Positions 1 through 8,537 of a stretch of 64,000 nt of DNA are shown piece by piece. The notes below the pieces were generated by a model. It had not been told where the DNA came from and made no database searches. It worked only from the letters and a program-made list of their open reading frames with translations. Position numbers and translations under genes: made by a program. The DNA comes from CAVUUN01 sp964421755. Lineage in GTDB: Bacteria; Acidobacteriota; UBA6911; RPQK01. Location of the stretch: positions 36,674-100,673 of the forward strand of contig CAYQYP010000460.1 of NCBI GenBank assembly GCA_964421755.1. The letters run 5' to 3'. Position 1 is the stretch's first letter. Every line of letters starts with the position of its first letter.

Positions 1-2
1 TG

Positions 3-77
3 GCGATCGCTAGCCCGGTTGTGCTGTGGTGGCAGCTGTGGTCGGAGAAGCGCAAGGCGGCCAAGAACGCCGCCTGA
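3..77 (+). CDS. C-terminal fragment of a protein cut by the window edge
   Basis: An open frame entering from the left edge ends at a TGA at 75-77. The visible 24 residues run from a short hydrophobic, Trp-rich stretch (VVLWWQLW) into a lysine-rich tail (EKRKAAKNAA). That pattern suits the last membrane segment and cytoplasmic tail of an integral membrane protein. The family cannot be named from so little. It lies directly upstream of a promoter-like sequence for tonB. Confidence 0.5.
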   Translation, partial: AIASPVVLWWQLWSEKRKAAKNAA

Positions 78-83
78 CAGTGT

Positions 84-112
84 TTGACGTCACGTACTAA
101 TGGTTCTAAGTT
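84..112 (+). promoter_or_regulatory. sigma-70-like promoter upstream of tonB
   Basis: TTGACG at 84-89 and TAAGTT at 107-112 are separated by 17 bases, matching a -35/-10 pair. It lies just after the end of the preceding gene and would give a 5' leader of about 140 nt before tonB. Read by eye only. Confidence 0.4.
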
Positions 113-148
113 TAATGGTAACAGCTATCCTAGGAGGTTTCGGAAATC

Positions 149-229
149 GTGATCTTACCTTGGCTCAGCCAGGCGGCGGACCCCGATTCGCCACCGAACT
201 GGACGTGCTGGCCTGTTATCTTCAGTTGA
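149..229 (+). other. possible 26-codon leader ORF before tonB
   Basis: A strong Shine-Dalgarno (TAGGAGGT, 131-138) is followed 10 nt later by GTG at 149. It opens a 26-residue frame ending in TGA at 227-229, with three Trp and four Pro codons. It lies wholly inside the predicted tonB leader. It may be a translated leader peptide or chance; nothing else supports it. Confidence 0.25.
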
Positions 230-261
230 CCCAGTCAAGGTAGAAAGGAAGAGGGAGACAG

Positions 262-1029
262 ATGTTTGAGAACCTGATCGAATCCGCACCAAGTCGTGCC
301 GGCCGGTCAAAAAGCACCCTGTTCGTATCCCTGTTAGTACACGCCATCGCCATTTCGATCCTGATCCTCATCCCGTTGATCTACTATCAGGGGTTACCCG
401 AACAAGAGTTGCTGACTTATTTGGCCCCGCCGCCACCGCCGCCGCCACCACCGCCGCCGCCACCACCGCCAGCTCCCGCGCAGATGGCGCCGCAAAAAGT
501 GACGGTCGTGAAAATGGACGCGTCCAAATTCCAGGCGCCGACGGAAATTCCCAAAGAGATTCCGCCGCCGATGGAGGACGTGCCTGAGTACTCGAGCGTT
601 GCCGGCAACGTCGGAGGCGTGCCGGGAGGCGTACCGGGAGGCGTCGTCGGAGGCGTACCGGGAGGTGTCACCGGAGGTGTCCTCGGAGGCGTGCCGAAAT
701 CGGCTGCCCCGCCACCGCCACCCCCGCCGTCCCGAAAGAAGGACCCCGTCAAGGTGGGGGGAAATGTCCAGGCCTCGAAGCTCATCCACCGCGTGGAACC
801 GGATTACCCCGAGCTCGCCAAGCGGGCGCGCGTGCAGGGCATAGTCCTGCTGAAGGTCACGGTGGACGAGTCAGGCAACGTTGCTAACATCGAGCTGGTC
901 CGCGGTCACCCGCTGTTGACCCAGGCGGCCATGGATGCGGTGCGACAGTGGAAATACTCGCCAACCATCCTGAACAATGAACCGGTCCCGGTCATCGCGA
1001 CCGTGACGGTCAATTTCGTATTGCGGTAG
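262..1029 (+). CDS. tonB: TonB energy transducer
   Basis: 255 residues with TonB architecture. There is a short cytoplasmic N-terminus, one membrane anchor (about 19-41), a poly-Pro periplasmic spacer (from about 56), a Gly-Val-Pro repeat of the GGVPGGV type (about 117-143), a second Pro run, and a TonB C-terminal domain (about 176-255) with the conserved YPELAKRARVQG and AVRQWKYSP motifs. TonB couples the proton-motive force harvested by ExbB/ExbD to outer-membrane TonB-dependent transporters. The Gly-rich repeat is a form I associate with Acidobacteriota TonB proteins. A purine-rich SD (AGAGGGAGA) precedes the ATG. It heads an operon with exbB and two exbD genes. The low-complexity segment creates long antisense shadow frames. 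Confidence 0.93.
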   Translation: MFENLIESAPSRAGRSKSTLFVSLLVHAIAISILILIPLIYYQGLPEQELLTYLAPPPPPPPPPPPPPPPAPAQMAPQKVTVVKMDASKFQAPTEIPKEIPPPMEDVPEYSSVAGNVGGVPGGVPGGVVGGVPGGVTGGVLGGVPKSAAPPPPPPPSRKKDPVKVGGNVQASKLIHRVEPDYPELAKRARVQGIVLLKVTVDESGNVANIELVRGHPLLTQAAMDAVRQWKYSPTILNNEPVPVIATVTVNFVLR

Positions 1030-1146
1030 TCCGAAGTATGTCACGGCGACTGACCGTGCAGGGTGCGCGGGGCTTATCCCCGCGCGCGTTTTGACAATGG
1101 AATTTGAATGCAAGAACTATTCATCCTTCAGGGGAGGTAGAACATT

Positions 1147-1818
1147 ATGGGCGTAGGTTTTTTGGAACTGTGGGAAAACATGGGCTATCTGGCTCAAGGC
1201 GTCGTCGTAATCCTCGCCATCATGTCGGTATGGTCCATCGGTGTCATGTTTGAGCGGTACCTGACGTATCGTGCCGCTCGTAAACAATCCCGCGCTTTTG
1301 CGCCGGCCGTGGCCGAAGCGCTTCGCACGGGTAACCTCAGGGACGCCATCGAGTTGGCTGAACAGAACAAGAAGAGCCACCTGGCCAAAGTAGTTTCGGC
1401 CGGTTTGCAGGAATTCGCTGCTCATCAGGGCTCCAAGGAACTGCCCGGTGAAACCATCGAGGCCTCCCGACGTGCGCTGCAGCGCGCGACCGCGATCGGC
1501 ATCGAGGAATTCAAGCGCGGCCTCGGCGGCCTGGCCACCATCGGCAGTACCGCCCCCTTCGTGGGTCTGTTCGGCACCACCGTCGGTATCATCAACGCGT
1601 TTGCGGGCATGAGCTCCGGTGAGGACACCGGTATCGCGGCCGTCGCCGGCGGTATTTCCGAGGCCCTTGTCACCACCGCCTTCGGGCTGTTCGTGGCAGT
1701 TCCCGCCGTGTGGATGTACAACTACTTCACCGGTAAAATCGAGTCGTTCATCGTTGAAATGGACAACTCCTCTTCTGAACTTATCGACTACTTCCTGAAG
1801 CGAAGAGGCGACAAGTAG
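1147..1818 (+). CDS. exbB: ExbB/TolQ-type proton channel subunit
   Basis: 223 residues of the MotA/TolQ/ExbB family. Three hydrophobic segments (about 15-37, 130-155 and 168-192) surround a soluble loop. The family signature is visible in the GLGGLATIGSTAPFVGLFGT stretch and in the last helix SEALVTTAFGLFVAVPA. ExbB forms the inner-membrane pentamer that conducts protons and energises TonB together with ExbD. A clear SD (GGGGAGG, about 1131) lies before the ATG. It is followed by two exbD genes, so it belongs to a TonB system; a TolQ role cannot be ruled out because no tolB or pal is visible. Confidence 0.93.
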   Translation: MGVGFLELWENMGYLAQGVVVILAIMSVWSIGVMFERYLTYRAARKQSRAFAPAVAEALRTGNLRDAIELAEQNKKSHLAKVVSAGLQEFAAHQGSKELPGETIEASRRALQRATAIGIEEFKRGLGGLATIGSTAPFVGLFGTTVGIINAFAGMSSGEDTGIAAVAGGISEALVTTAFGLFVAVPAVWMYNYFTGKIESFIVEMDNSSSELIDYFLKRRGDK

Positions 1819-1850
1819 GCAGCCATTATTAGAACAGGAGAGGTACTACC

Positions 1851-2294
1851 ATGGGAATGAGTACTGGTGGAGGGTCCAGCGTCAGCAGTGTCAGCCCGGA
1901 CATCAATGTGACGCCGATGGCTGACATCATGCTGGTGTTGCTGATCATCTTCATGATCACTACCCCCCTACTTCAGGAAGGCATCAACGTTAACAAGCCC
2001 AAGGCGCGTAACGCCCAGGAGGCCCCTGAAGTCGAGGCGGAAGACTCGACCATTATCACCATCACCCGCGACAAAAGCATCTACGTGAACGCCGACCTGA
2101 CGCCTCCAGACAAGCTGATAGACAAGGTGACGGAGCGCGTAGCCGTGGCCAGCGACAAGCCCCTGTTTGTCAAGAGCGATGTCGCCACACCCTATGGAAC
2201 CGTGGTTGACGTCATCAACAAGGCGCGTGATGCCGGAGTCGAGAGGATTGGCCTGATGGTTGATCGACAGATGCGCGAAGGGAGGGTGCCGTAA
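1851..2294 (+). CDS. exbD: ExbD/TolR-type biopolymer transport protein (first copy)
   Basis: 147 residues, ExbD/TolR family. A short Ser/Gly-rich N-terminus leads into the conserved NVTPMADIMLVLLIIFM segment. Asp25, at the start of the single membrane helix, is the proton-carrying residue of this family. The periplasmic domain contains the expected pattern of two helices and a sheet ending in ERIGLMVDR. An SD (AGGAGAGG) precedes the ATG. Its stop codon overlaps the start of the second exbD by one base, so the two are probably translationally coupled. Confidence 0.92.
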   Translation: MGMSTGGGSSVSSVSPDINVTPMADIMLVLLIIFMITTPLLQEGINVNKPKARNAQEAPEVEAEDSTIITITRDKSIYVNADLTPPDKLIDKVTERVAVASDKPLFVKSDVATPYGTVVDVINKARDAGVERIGLMVDRQMREGRVP

Positions 2295-2716
2295 TGGCTA
2301 TGAGAACCGGTGGCGGAAGAGGGCCGAAATCGGACATCAACATCACTCCCTACATCGATATTCTGCTGGTTCTTCTGATCATCTTCATGGTCATCCAGCC
2401 GAAGACGCAGTATGACCTCGAAGCGCGGGTTCCGCAGAAAGCTGAAGAGCTTGCGGATAAGAACGTCGTCGTTAAATCCGACGCCATCGTCGTTTCGGTG
2501 GAGTCCACCGGGATGCTTCGGATCAACGCGGACCAGGTTACGCTTCAGCAGTTGGGATCCCGGCTGTTTGATATCTACAGCGCACGCGCGAACAAGAACA
2601 TGTTCATCCAGGGCGATCCTGACCTGCCTTTCGGTGACGTCGTCAGAATTATCGATATCGCCAAAGGCGCCGGCGTCGGCGACATCGGTCTGATGACCCC
2701 CGAAAGCGGCGGTTAG
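2294..2716 (+). CDS. exbD: ExbD/TolR-type biopolymer transport protein (second copy)
   Basis: 140 residues and clearly a paralogue of the preceding gene: NITPYIDILLVLLIIFMVI with the proton-relay Asp22, then a periplasmic domain ending in VGDIGLMTPE. Start and upstream stop share one base (TAATG). Two different ExbD subunits behind one ExbB suggest either a hetero-oligomeric ExbD dimer within one channel or alternative motors. ExbB-ExbD-ExbD arrangements are known in several phyla, including Acidobacteriota and Bacteroidota. Confidence 0.92.
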   Translation: MAMRTGGGRGPKSDINITPYIDILLVLLIIFMVIQPKTQYDLEARVPQKAEELADKNVVVKSDAIVVSVESTGMLRINADQVTLQQLGSRLFDIYSARANKNMFIQGDPDLPFGDVVRIIDIAKGAGVGDIGLMTPESGG

Positions 2717-2736
2717 CAATTTGGAGGCAGTCTCGC

Positions 2737-3534
2737 ATGAGTTCAAGAAAACTGTATGTCATGACCATCGCGGTCGTACTGACCGTTTTCATGGCATCGG
2801 GTTGCACGTTCTATAACAAGTTGAAGGCCCGCGATCATCTGAACAAAGGGGTTCAGGCGTACGAGGCGAAGGACTACGTGACAGCCGATGAGCATTTCAC
2901 GCAGGCCATCCAGCTCGACCCGGAGCTCTTACATGCCTGGCTTTACAAGGCAACGACGTACCGCGTCCAGGTGATCCCGAACGTCTATACTGAGGACAAC
3001 AAGAAGCGAGCGACCGACGCGATCAAGGCGTTCCAGGATGTCCTCAAAAAGGACGACAAGAACATCAACGCTATCGCCAGCATCGCCAGTCTTTATACAG
3101 ATCCGCTTCAGGACCATGAAAAGGCCGAAGAGTGGCATCGGACGCGGTTGAGAATCAACCCGAAAGACCCGGAGCCGCTTTACGGAATCGCGGTCATGGA
3201 TTTCGGAACTGTCAATGAGAAGACCGGCCAGACCGGCGAAAACGTGGAGAACCTCAGTCCCGAAGAAAAGGCCCAGCTGAACGAGCAGGCGGATGCGGGA
3301 ATCGCGGCGCTCAAACAGGCGCTCGAGATCAAACCCGAGTACACCGATGCTATGCAGTACCTGAACCTTCTCTACCGTGAGAAGGCCAAGCTGACCGAGG
3401 ACAAGGCCGAAAAGCAGAGGTGGTTGCGCGAAGCAGACACCTTGGCTATTGAAGGCCTTAAACTGCAGCGCAAGCAGCAGGAAGAGTTGGAAATGCAGAG
3501 GAAACGGCTCAAGGCATCAACCACCGAAAGCTAG
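2737..3534 (+). CDS. TPR-repeat lipoprotein linked to the TonB motor
   Basis: 265 residues. The N-terminus is a lipoprotein signal (hydrophobic 6-19, lipobox ASGC, lipidated Cys23). The mature part contains tetratricopeptide-like helices (NKGVQAYEAKDYVTADEHFTQ around 36-56, YGIAVMDFGTV, and the stretch ending in EIKPEYTDAMQYL), and the C-terminus is charged and coiled-coil-like. A good SD (TTGGAGG) precedes the ATG. It is the last gene of the tonB operon, before a terminator. By position it may scaffold or tether the ExbB/ExbD/TonB complex at an envelope membrane, but no partner can be named from sequence. Confidence 0.8.
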   Translation: MSSRKLYVMTIAVVLTVFMASGCTFYNKLKARDHLNKGVQAYEAKDYVTADEHFTQAIQLDPELLHAWLYKATTYRVQVIPNVYTEDNKKRATDAIKAFQDVLKKDDKNINAIASIASLYTDPLQDHEKAEEWHRTRLRINPKDPEPLYGIAVMDFGTVNEKTGQTGENVENLSPEEKAQLNEQADAGIAALKQALEIKPEYTDAMQYLNLLYREKAKLTEDKAEKQRWLREADTLAIEGLKLQRKQQEELEMQRKRLKASTTES

Positions 3535-3564
3535 CCAGCTGCTGCAACATCCCGAAAACCACAC

Positions 3565-3594
3565 GGCCGGCAGGGTGATCCCTGCCGGCCTTTT
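3565..3594 (+). terminator. intrinsic terminator after the tonB operon
   Basis: GGCCGGCAGGG / CCCTGCCGGCC hairpin around a short loop, followed by TTTT. It sits 30 bases past the TPR lipoprotein stop. Confidence 0.8.
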
Positions 3595-3625
3595 CACTGC
3601 CCACTGCCCACTGCCCACTACTCGC
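3595..3625. repeat. CACTGCC heptamer repeat
   Basis: About four tandem near-copies of the heptamer CACTGCC directly after the terminator. The same repeat family reappears at 15418-15500 and 15592-15735. Confidence 0.7.
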
Positions 3626-3771
3626 CTCGGACCCGACGGATTCGGTCCCGATCATCTGGGGAAAGATCCGCTGTTCAGCTCCTGGTCAGCCTGTCAGGCG
3701 GCAGTGCGCAGTTATCAGTTGGTCCCTCAACTCCTGCCCGCCTTGGTATACAATAGGCACTTCTTCAATCG

Positions 3772-5955
3772 ATGATACGTTTTGAGGATTTGGAAGAGAA
3801 GGTTCTGGCGTCTCAGCCCAACGCCGATCTGGATCTGCTTCGAAAGGCTTACGTCTTCTCCGCCAGAGAACACCGGGGACAGGTACGCTTGTCCGGTGAA
3901 CCCTACCTCTCCCATCCCCTGGAAGTCGCCAACATCCTGTGCGACATGCGGCTGGACGCCGCGTGTGTCAGCGTGGGGCTGCTTCATGATGTCGTCGAAG
4001 ATACCCTGACGCCCATCGAAAAGATCCGCGACCTGTTCGGCGAAGACGTCGCCCATATGGTCGACGGGGTCACCAAGATCAGCAAAATCCACTTCGCTTC
4101 CCAGCAGGAACAGCAGGCCGAGAATTTTCGCAAGTTACTGCTGGCGATGGTCGACGATATCCGCGTCATCCTCGTGAAACTTGCCGACCGGCTTCACAAC
4201 ATGCGGACTCTGCAATACCTGAGTCCGGAAAAGCGGAAGGCAATCGCTCAGGAGACCCTGGATATCTACGCCCCCATAGCCCACCGGCTGGGGATGTCCA
4301 AAGTGCGCGGAGAGCTCGAGGACCTGGCGTTCAGCTATCTCGATCCTGTGTCATACCAGTCGGTCCTTACCCAGGTGGAGGAGAAAAAGGCGACAAGCGA
4401 CCGATTCATTCGCGAAATCATTCGCGCGATGGAAACCACCTTTCAGGAGCAGGGCATAGACGCGCAGATTGAGGCGCGGATCAAGCGCATCCACAGCACC
4501 TACGAGAAGCTGAGACGTCAGCAGATCAGCCTCGATCAGGTTTACGATTTCATCGCGATCCGGGTCCTGGTTGGCAGCATTCGTGACTGCTACACGGTTC
4601 TTGGCATCGTCAACAACATGTGGAACCCGGTTCCGGGCCGCATCAAGGACTTTATTGCCATGCCGCGGCCGAACATGTACCAGTCGCTCCACACGACGGT
4701 GATCGGGCCCGATGGGCGGCCGTTTGAGGTGCAGATCCGCACCAACGACATGCACCGGATTGCGGAAGAAGGAATCGCGGCACACTGGAAGTACAAGGAA
4801 GGGAAGCTGCAGCGCGACAAGGATGACAAGCGCTTCGTCTGGTTGCGGCACTTGCTCGAGTGGCAACGCGAGGTGAAAGACCCGCAGCTGTTCCTGAGCA
4901 ATCTTAAAATTGACCTTTACCCCGAGGAAGTTTATATCTTCACTCCCAAAGGTGAGGTCGTCACCCTCCCCAGGGGTGCCACGCCCGTTGATTTTGCGTA
5001 CTACATACACACCGAAGTCGGACACAAGTGCATCGGTTCCAAAATCAACGGCCGCATCGTCCCCCTCAAGCATCGGCTGAACAACGGCGAAATCGTGGAG
5101 ATCATTACCGCCGATGATGGCCATCCAAGCCGCGAATGGCTGACATTTGTAAAAACCTCGCGCGCCAGAGGCGCCATTCGGCGGTGGATCAACCTCAAGC
5201 AAAAGGAACAGGCGGTCGAAATCGGGCAAAAGCTGCTCCAAAAAGAGGCGCGCCGTTTCAAGATCAATCTCAAGAAGTACAAAGTGAAGTTCGAGCAGGC
5301 GCTGGGAGAACTGAATACTCCGAAAGTCGAAGACCTGTACGCGGCAATCGGCTACGGAAAGATCGCTGCTAAGCAGGTGCTTGCGCGGCTGGATCCGGAG
5401 AAGACCAACCAGGAGGTCAAGGAAGAGCCCGAATCACGACTGACCAGCATGGTTAGACGGGTTTTCCGGCGAACTGACTCGGCGATTCAGGTCAAAGGTT
5501 ACGATGACCTGCTCGTCTATCGCGCGAAGTGCTGCAATCCGATCCGTGGCGAGGCAATCGCGGGGTATATCACGGTTGGTCGGGGGATTTCCGTCCACTC
5601 GGTCAATTGTGCAAACGTCGAGAACTTACTCTTGGATCCCGAAAGGCGAGTAGAGGTCGCGTGGACCGATGACGGCGGTACTCCGAAATACCCGGTCCGC
5701 CTGTCCATCTACACCGAGGACCGGCCTGGCATTCTGGCAGCTATCACGTCTGCCATCTCCGGCGCCGACACGAATATCGTCAACGTGCAGGCGCGTCTCG
5801 TGGACGACCGATTCGGACGCGTTGACATGACGCTCGAAATCGCGGACACCCAGCAGCTGGAAAAAATCACGAACCTGTTGAAGGGTCTTGAGGGGGTGAG
5901 AGACGTTGAGCGGGCGAGGAACAGAGCAAGAGCAGCCAGCCGATCTCGACCATGA
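3772..5955 (+). CDS. rel: bifunctional (p)ppGpp synthetase/hydrolase (Rel/SpoT)
   Basis: 727 residues, full length for a RelA/SpoT homologue. The N-terminal HD hydrolase domain is intact (H48 in LSHP, H72-D73 in LLHDVVEDT, D139 in KLADRLHNM). The synthetase domain (about 240-350) has YDFIAIRVL and GRIKDFIAMPRPNMYQSLHT. The RxKD form of the loop is that of bifunctional enzymes rather than the ExDD of monofunctional RelA. TGS (about 385-450) and C-terminal ACT (about 650-720) domains follow. It makes and degrades the stringent-response alarmone. No clear SD precedes the ATG; a TGGTATACAAT -10-like sequence lies at 3744-3754. Transcribed convergently with rpmB. It is the only RSH gene in the window. 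Confidence 0.95.
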   Translation: MIRFEDLEEKVLASQPNADLDLLRKAYVFSAREHRGQVRLSGEPYLSHPLEVANILCDMRLDAACVSVGLLHDVVEDTLTPIEKIRDLFGEDVAHMVDGVTKISKIHFASQQEQQAENFRKLLLAMVDDIRVILVKLADRLHNMRTLQYLSPEKRKAIAQETLDIYAPIAHRLGMSKVRGELEDLAFSYLDPVSYQSVLTQVEEKKATSDRFIREIIRAMETTFQEQGIDAQIEARIKRIHSTYEKLRRQQISLDQVYDFIAIRVLVGSIRDCYTVLGIVNNMWNPVPGRIKDFIAMPRPNMYQSLHTTVIGPDGRPFEVQIRTNDMHRIAEEGIAAHWKYKEGKLQRDKDDKRFVWLRHLLEWQREVKDPQLFLSNLKIDLYPEEVYIFTPKGEVVTLPRGATPVDFAYYIHTEVGHKCIGSKINGRIVPLKHRLNNGEIVEIITADDGHPSREWLTFVKTSRARGAIRRWINLKQKEQAVEIGQKLLQKEARRFKINLKKYKVKFEQALGELNTPKVEDLYAAIGYGKIAAKQVLARLDPEKTNQEVKEEPESRLTSMVRRVFRRTDSAIQVKGYDDLLVYRAKCCNPIRGEAIAGYITVGRGISVHSVNCANVENLLLDPERRVEVAWTDDGGTPKYPVRLSIYTEDRPGILAAITSAISGADTNIVNVQARLVDDRFGRVDMTLEIADTQQLEKITNLLKGLEGVRDVERARNRARAASRSRP

Positions 5956-5975
5956 GACTCCTGCTCCTCCCGAAA

Positions 5976-6173
5976 CTACGCAACGGCTGGCTTCTGGACT
6001 TTGCCTGACTTAATGCACTGCGTGCAAACGCGGATCTTCCGGTTGGTTCCGTTAATGACCGCGCGGACCTGCTGGAGATTTGGGTTCCAGCGACGATTGG
6101 TCAGATTGTGAGCGTGCGACACGCGGTGGCCAAACTGAGGACCCTTCCCGCATATCTCGCATACCTTGGCCAT
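5976..6173 (-). CDS. rpmB: 50S ribosomal protein bL28
   Basis: 65 residues, typical of bL28: starts MAKVCEICGKGPQFGH, contains NLTNRRWNPN and ends with VCTQCIKSGK. Two CxxC pairs (CEIC and CTQC) indicate the zinc-binding form of the protein. A strong SD (GGAGG) lies upstream of the ATG on the minus strand. It stands alone, without rpmG, convergent to rel with only 20 bp between stops and divergent from the thiolase gene. Confidence 0.95.
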   Translation of the reverse strand: MAKVCEICGKGPQFGHRVSHAHNLTNRRWNPNLQQVRAVINGTNRKIRVCTQCIKSGKVQKPAVA

Positions 6174-6328
6174 GATTCCTCCGCTTCGGAAAAACGTAAG
6201 AATACCATCGGGTCGCGGCCCGTGTCAATTTGTGCCGGTCCCGACGCCCTGAGGACCTGCAGGCCCTTTTCCTTCTCGTGCTCGGCTTTTCTGCCTTTCC
6301 GCCGGGCAGCAAACAGACACCCCTTGTT

Positions 6329-6337
6329 TGCTATCAT
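6329..6337 (+). promoter_or_regulatory. extended -10 promoter element just upstream of the thiolase start
   Basis: TGCTATCAT is an extended -10 (TGnTAnnnT) ending 9 nt before the ATG at 6347. No Shine-Dalgarno lies in between. The transcript would be leaderless or nearly so. See the finding on leaderless starts. Confidence 0.35.
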
Positions 6338-6346
6338 GAATCCACT

Positions 6347-7528
6347 ATGAAAGAAGCCTACATCCTGTCTGCCTGCCGTACGCCGATCGGAAAATTCCTC
6401 GGATCACTATCTTCGCTGTCGGCCACCGAACTCGGAACCATCGCTGTCCGAGAAGCCATCCGCAGGGCTGGTGTTCCGCCCGAAACGGTTGAAGAAGTCA
6501 TCATGGGCAATGTGATCTCCGCCGGTCTTGGCCAGAATCCCGCGCGGCAAACGGCCCTTGGCGCAGGTGTTCCTGCTTCGGCTTCCGCACTGACGGTCAA
6601 CAAAGTGTGTGGCTCCGGTCTTAAAGCGATCGGGCTCGCGGCCCAGAGCATCCGGCTGGAGGAGGCCGGCGTCGTCGCGGCTGGTGGAATGGAGAGCATG
6701 AGCAATGCGCCATATCTGCTGACTCGCGGCCGAATGGGCTATCGCCTGGGTCATGGTGAAGTGCTCGATGCAATGATTCAGGACGGCCTCTGGGATGTCT
6801 ATGAAAAGTACCACATGGGATGCACCGGCGAGGTCATAGCCGAGAAGTACAATGTGTGTCGCGATGCCCAGGATCAATACGCGGTCGAGTCGCATCGGCG
6901 GGCCGTCGAGGCGACGAAGACGGGTCGCTTCACCGCTGAGATAGTGCCGGTACCGATTCTTCAGAGAAAGGGTGAGCCGTTGATTGTCGACCGGGACGAA
7001 GGGCCCCGTGAGGACGCCTCCATTCAGACGCTCGGCAAACTGAAGGCCGCCTTCAAGGAGCAGGGCACTGTCACTGCGGGCAACGCATCTCAGATAAGCG
7101 ACGGCGGCGCGGCAGTCTTGGTGGGTTCGGAAGAGGCGGCGAAACGAATCCCGGGGCAACCGATCGCCCGGATCGTCGCATTTGCCACCAGTGGGATCGA
7201 ACCGTCGCTCGTGATGATGGCGCCGCTGGAGGCGATCCGAAAAGTGCGGAGCAAGGCGGGCTGGCAAGACGAACAGGTTGACTTGTACGAGCTCAACGAA
7301 GCTTTCGCCGTTCAGGCGGTTGCGCTTACGAGCCAGGTTCCGCTCGATCCGGCGCGGGTCAACGTGAACGGTGGGGCGATTGCCTTGGGACACCCCATCG
7401 GCGCCAGCGGGGCCCGGGTCCTCGTCACCCTGCTTCACGCGCTGCGAGACCGGGGCGGCCGGCGAGGCGTTGCCAGTCTTTGTCTGGGTGGGGGCAACGC
7501 GGTCGCCATGGCAGTCGAACTGGTCTGA
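6347..7528 (+). CDS. acetyl-CoA C-acyltransferase (thiolase)
   Basis: 393 residues from the ATG at 6347; the open frame extends further upstream but homology starts at MKEAYILSACRTPIGKF. All thiolase hallmarks are present: nucleophile Cys88 in NKVCGSGLKAI, the NVNGGAIALGHPIGASG block with His349, and the second catalytic Cys379 in CLGGGNA. It joins two acyl-CoAs or cleaves 3-ketoacyl-CoA. The downstream 3-hydroxyacyl-CoA dehydrogenase suggests acetoacetyl-CoA metabolism: short-chain fatty-acid oxidation, butyrate or PHB-type routes. Degradative and biosynthetic thiolases cannot be told apart from sequence alone. Confidence 0.92.
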   Translation: MKEAYILSACRTPIGKFLGSLSSLSATELGTIAVREAIRRAGVPPETVEEVIMGNVISAGLGQNPARQTALGAGVPASASALTVNKVCGSGLKAIGLAAQSIRLEEAGVVAAGGMESMSNAPYLLTRGRMGYRLGHGEVLDAMIQDGLWDVYEKYHMGCTGEVIAEKYNVCRDAQDQYAVESHRRAVEATKTGRFTAEIVPVPILQRKGEPLIVDRDEGPREDASIQTLGKLKAAFKEQGTVTAGNASQISDGGAAVLVGSEEAAKRIPGQPIARIVAFATSGIEPSLVMMAPLEAIRKVRSKAGWQDEQVDLYELNEAFAVQAVALTSQVPLDPARVNVNGGAIALGHPIGASGARVLVTLLHALRDRGGRRGVASLCLGGGNAVAMAVELV

Positions 7529-7624
7529 TGAAGGACATTTTTCGGAAAACCGCATTTTTTTCGGGATTTTTTTCGTAGGTTTTCATTCTCGAACGTTAGA
7601 TAAATAGGCGCGCTTGGAGAAACC

Positions 7625-8482
7625 ATGAAAATAGGCGTCGTCGGAGCTGGAACAATGGGAGGAGGAATCGCTCAGGTCGCGGCGTTTTCGGGTCTTGACG
7701 TGGTCCTGCGCGACATCTCCGCTGAAAACCTGCAGAAGGGACGCGCCCAGATAGAGAAAAGCCTGCGGAAGGTCATTGAGAAGTCCGAGGCCCAAGACAA
7801 GCCGGCACTGTTCGACCAGACACTTGAGAGGATCGATTGGACGACCGACTGGGCTGACATGGAAGGCTGCGACCTCGTGGTCGAGGCAGTTTTTGAGAAC
7901 CTGGAGATAAAATCCTCGGTTTTTCAGGAACTTGACCGGGTGTGTGGGCCGCAGACCATCCTGGCCAGCAACACCTCATCGATCTCGATCACGAAGCTTG
8001 CCCGCACGACTCGCCGTCCCGAGAAAGTCATCGGAATGCACTTCATGAACCCGGTTCCGCTGATGAAACTGGTCGAAATCGTCCGAGGAGTGCTGACGAG
8101 TCAGGAAACCTACGAGCAGACTCGCGATCTGGCCTCGGCCGTCGGAAAGACCCCTGTGGAAGTAAAAGACTTCCCGGGTTTCATCTCCAATCGGATCTTG
8201 ATGCCGATGGTCAACGAGGCGGTTTTCGCGTTGATGGAAGGGGTCGCGGACGCGGAATCGATCGACCAGGTCATGAAGCTTGGAATGAACCATCCGATGG
8301 GCCCCCTTCGTCTGGCCGACCTGATCGGCCTGGACGTGTGCCTGGATATCATGAATGTACTGTTCGACGGGTTCAAAGATTCCAAGTATCGGCCCTGTCC
8401 ACTGCTGGTGAAGATGGTCGATGCCGGACTGCTTGGGCGAAAGGGCGGCCGCGGTTTCTACGATTACCGGGATGCGAAGTAG
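7625..8482 (+). CDS. 3-hydroxybutyryl-CoA / 3-hydroxyacyl-CoA dehydrogenase
   Basis: 285 residues, the length of stand-alone Hbd-type enzymes. The N-terminal Rossmann fold has GAGTMGGGIAQ (7-17). The middle contains the ASNTSSISIT and GMHFMNPVPLMKLVEIV blocks, whose His is the catalytic base, and the C-terminal dimerisation domain has FPGFISNRILMPMVNEA and NHPMGPLRLADLIGLD. It reduces acetoacetyl-CoA or oxidises 3-hydroxyacyl-CoA with NAD(P). It follows the thiolase by about 96 bp with its own SD (TTGGAGA), so the two may share a pathway and possibly a transcript. Confidence 0.93.
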   Translation: MKIGVVGAGTMGGGIAQVAAFSGLDVVLRDISAENLQKGRAQIEKSLRKVIEKSEAQDKPALFDQTLERIDWTTDWADMEGCDLVVEAVFENLEIKSSVFQELDRVCGPQTILASNTSSISITKLARTTRRPEKVIGMHFMNPVPLMKLVEIVRGVLTSQETYEQTRDLASAVGKTPVEVKDFPGFISNRILMPMVNEAVFALMEGVADAESIDQVMKLGMNHPMGPLRLADLIGLDVCLDIMNVLFDGFKDSKYRPCPLLVKMVDAGLLGRKGGRGFYDYRDAK

Positions 8483-8537
8483 TGCGTCAATAGCGAGCCG
8501 GACAACTTAACTGTCTGTTTGCGTCAGGAGAGCAATC

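Noticed and set aside
394..789. Two minus-strand frames over the poly-Pro and GGVPGGV part of tonB
   Set aside because: They mirror low-complexity codons of tonB and have no SD or homology.
4351..5241. 296-residue minus-strand frame
   Set aside because: Shadow of the rel gene.
6407..7555. 382-residue minus-strand frame
   Set aside because: Shadow of the thiolase gene.
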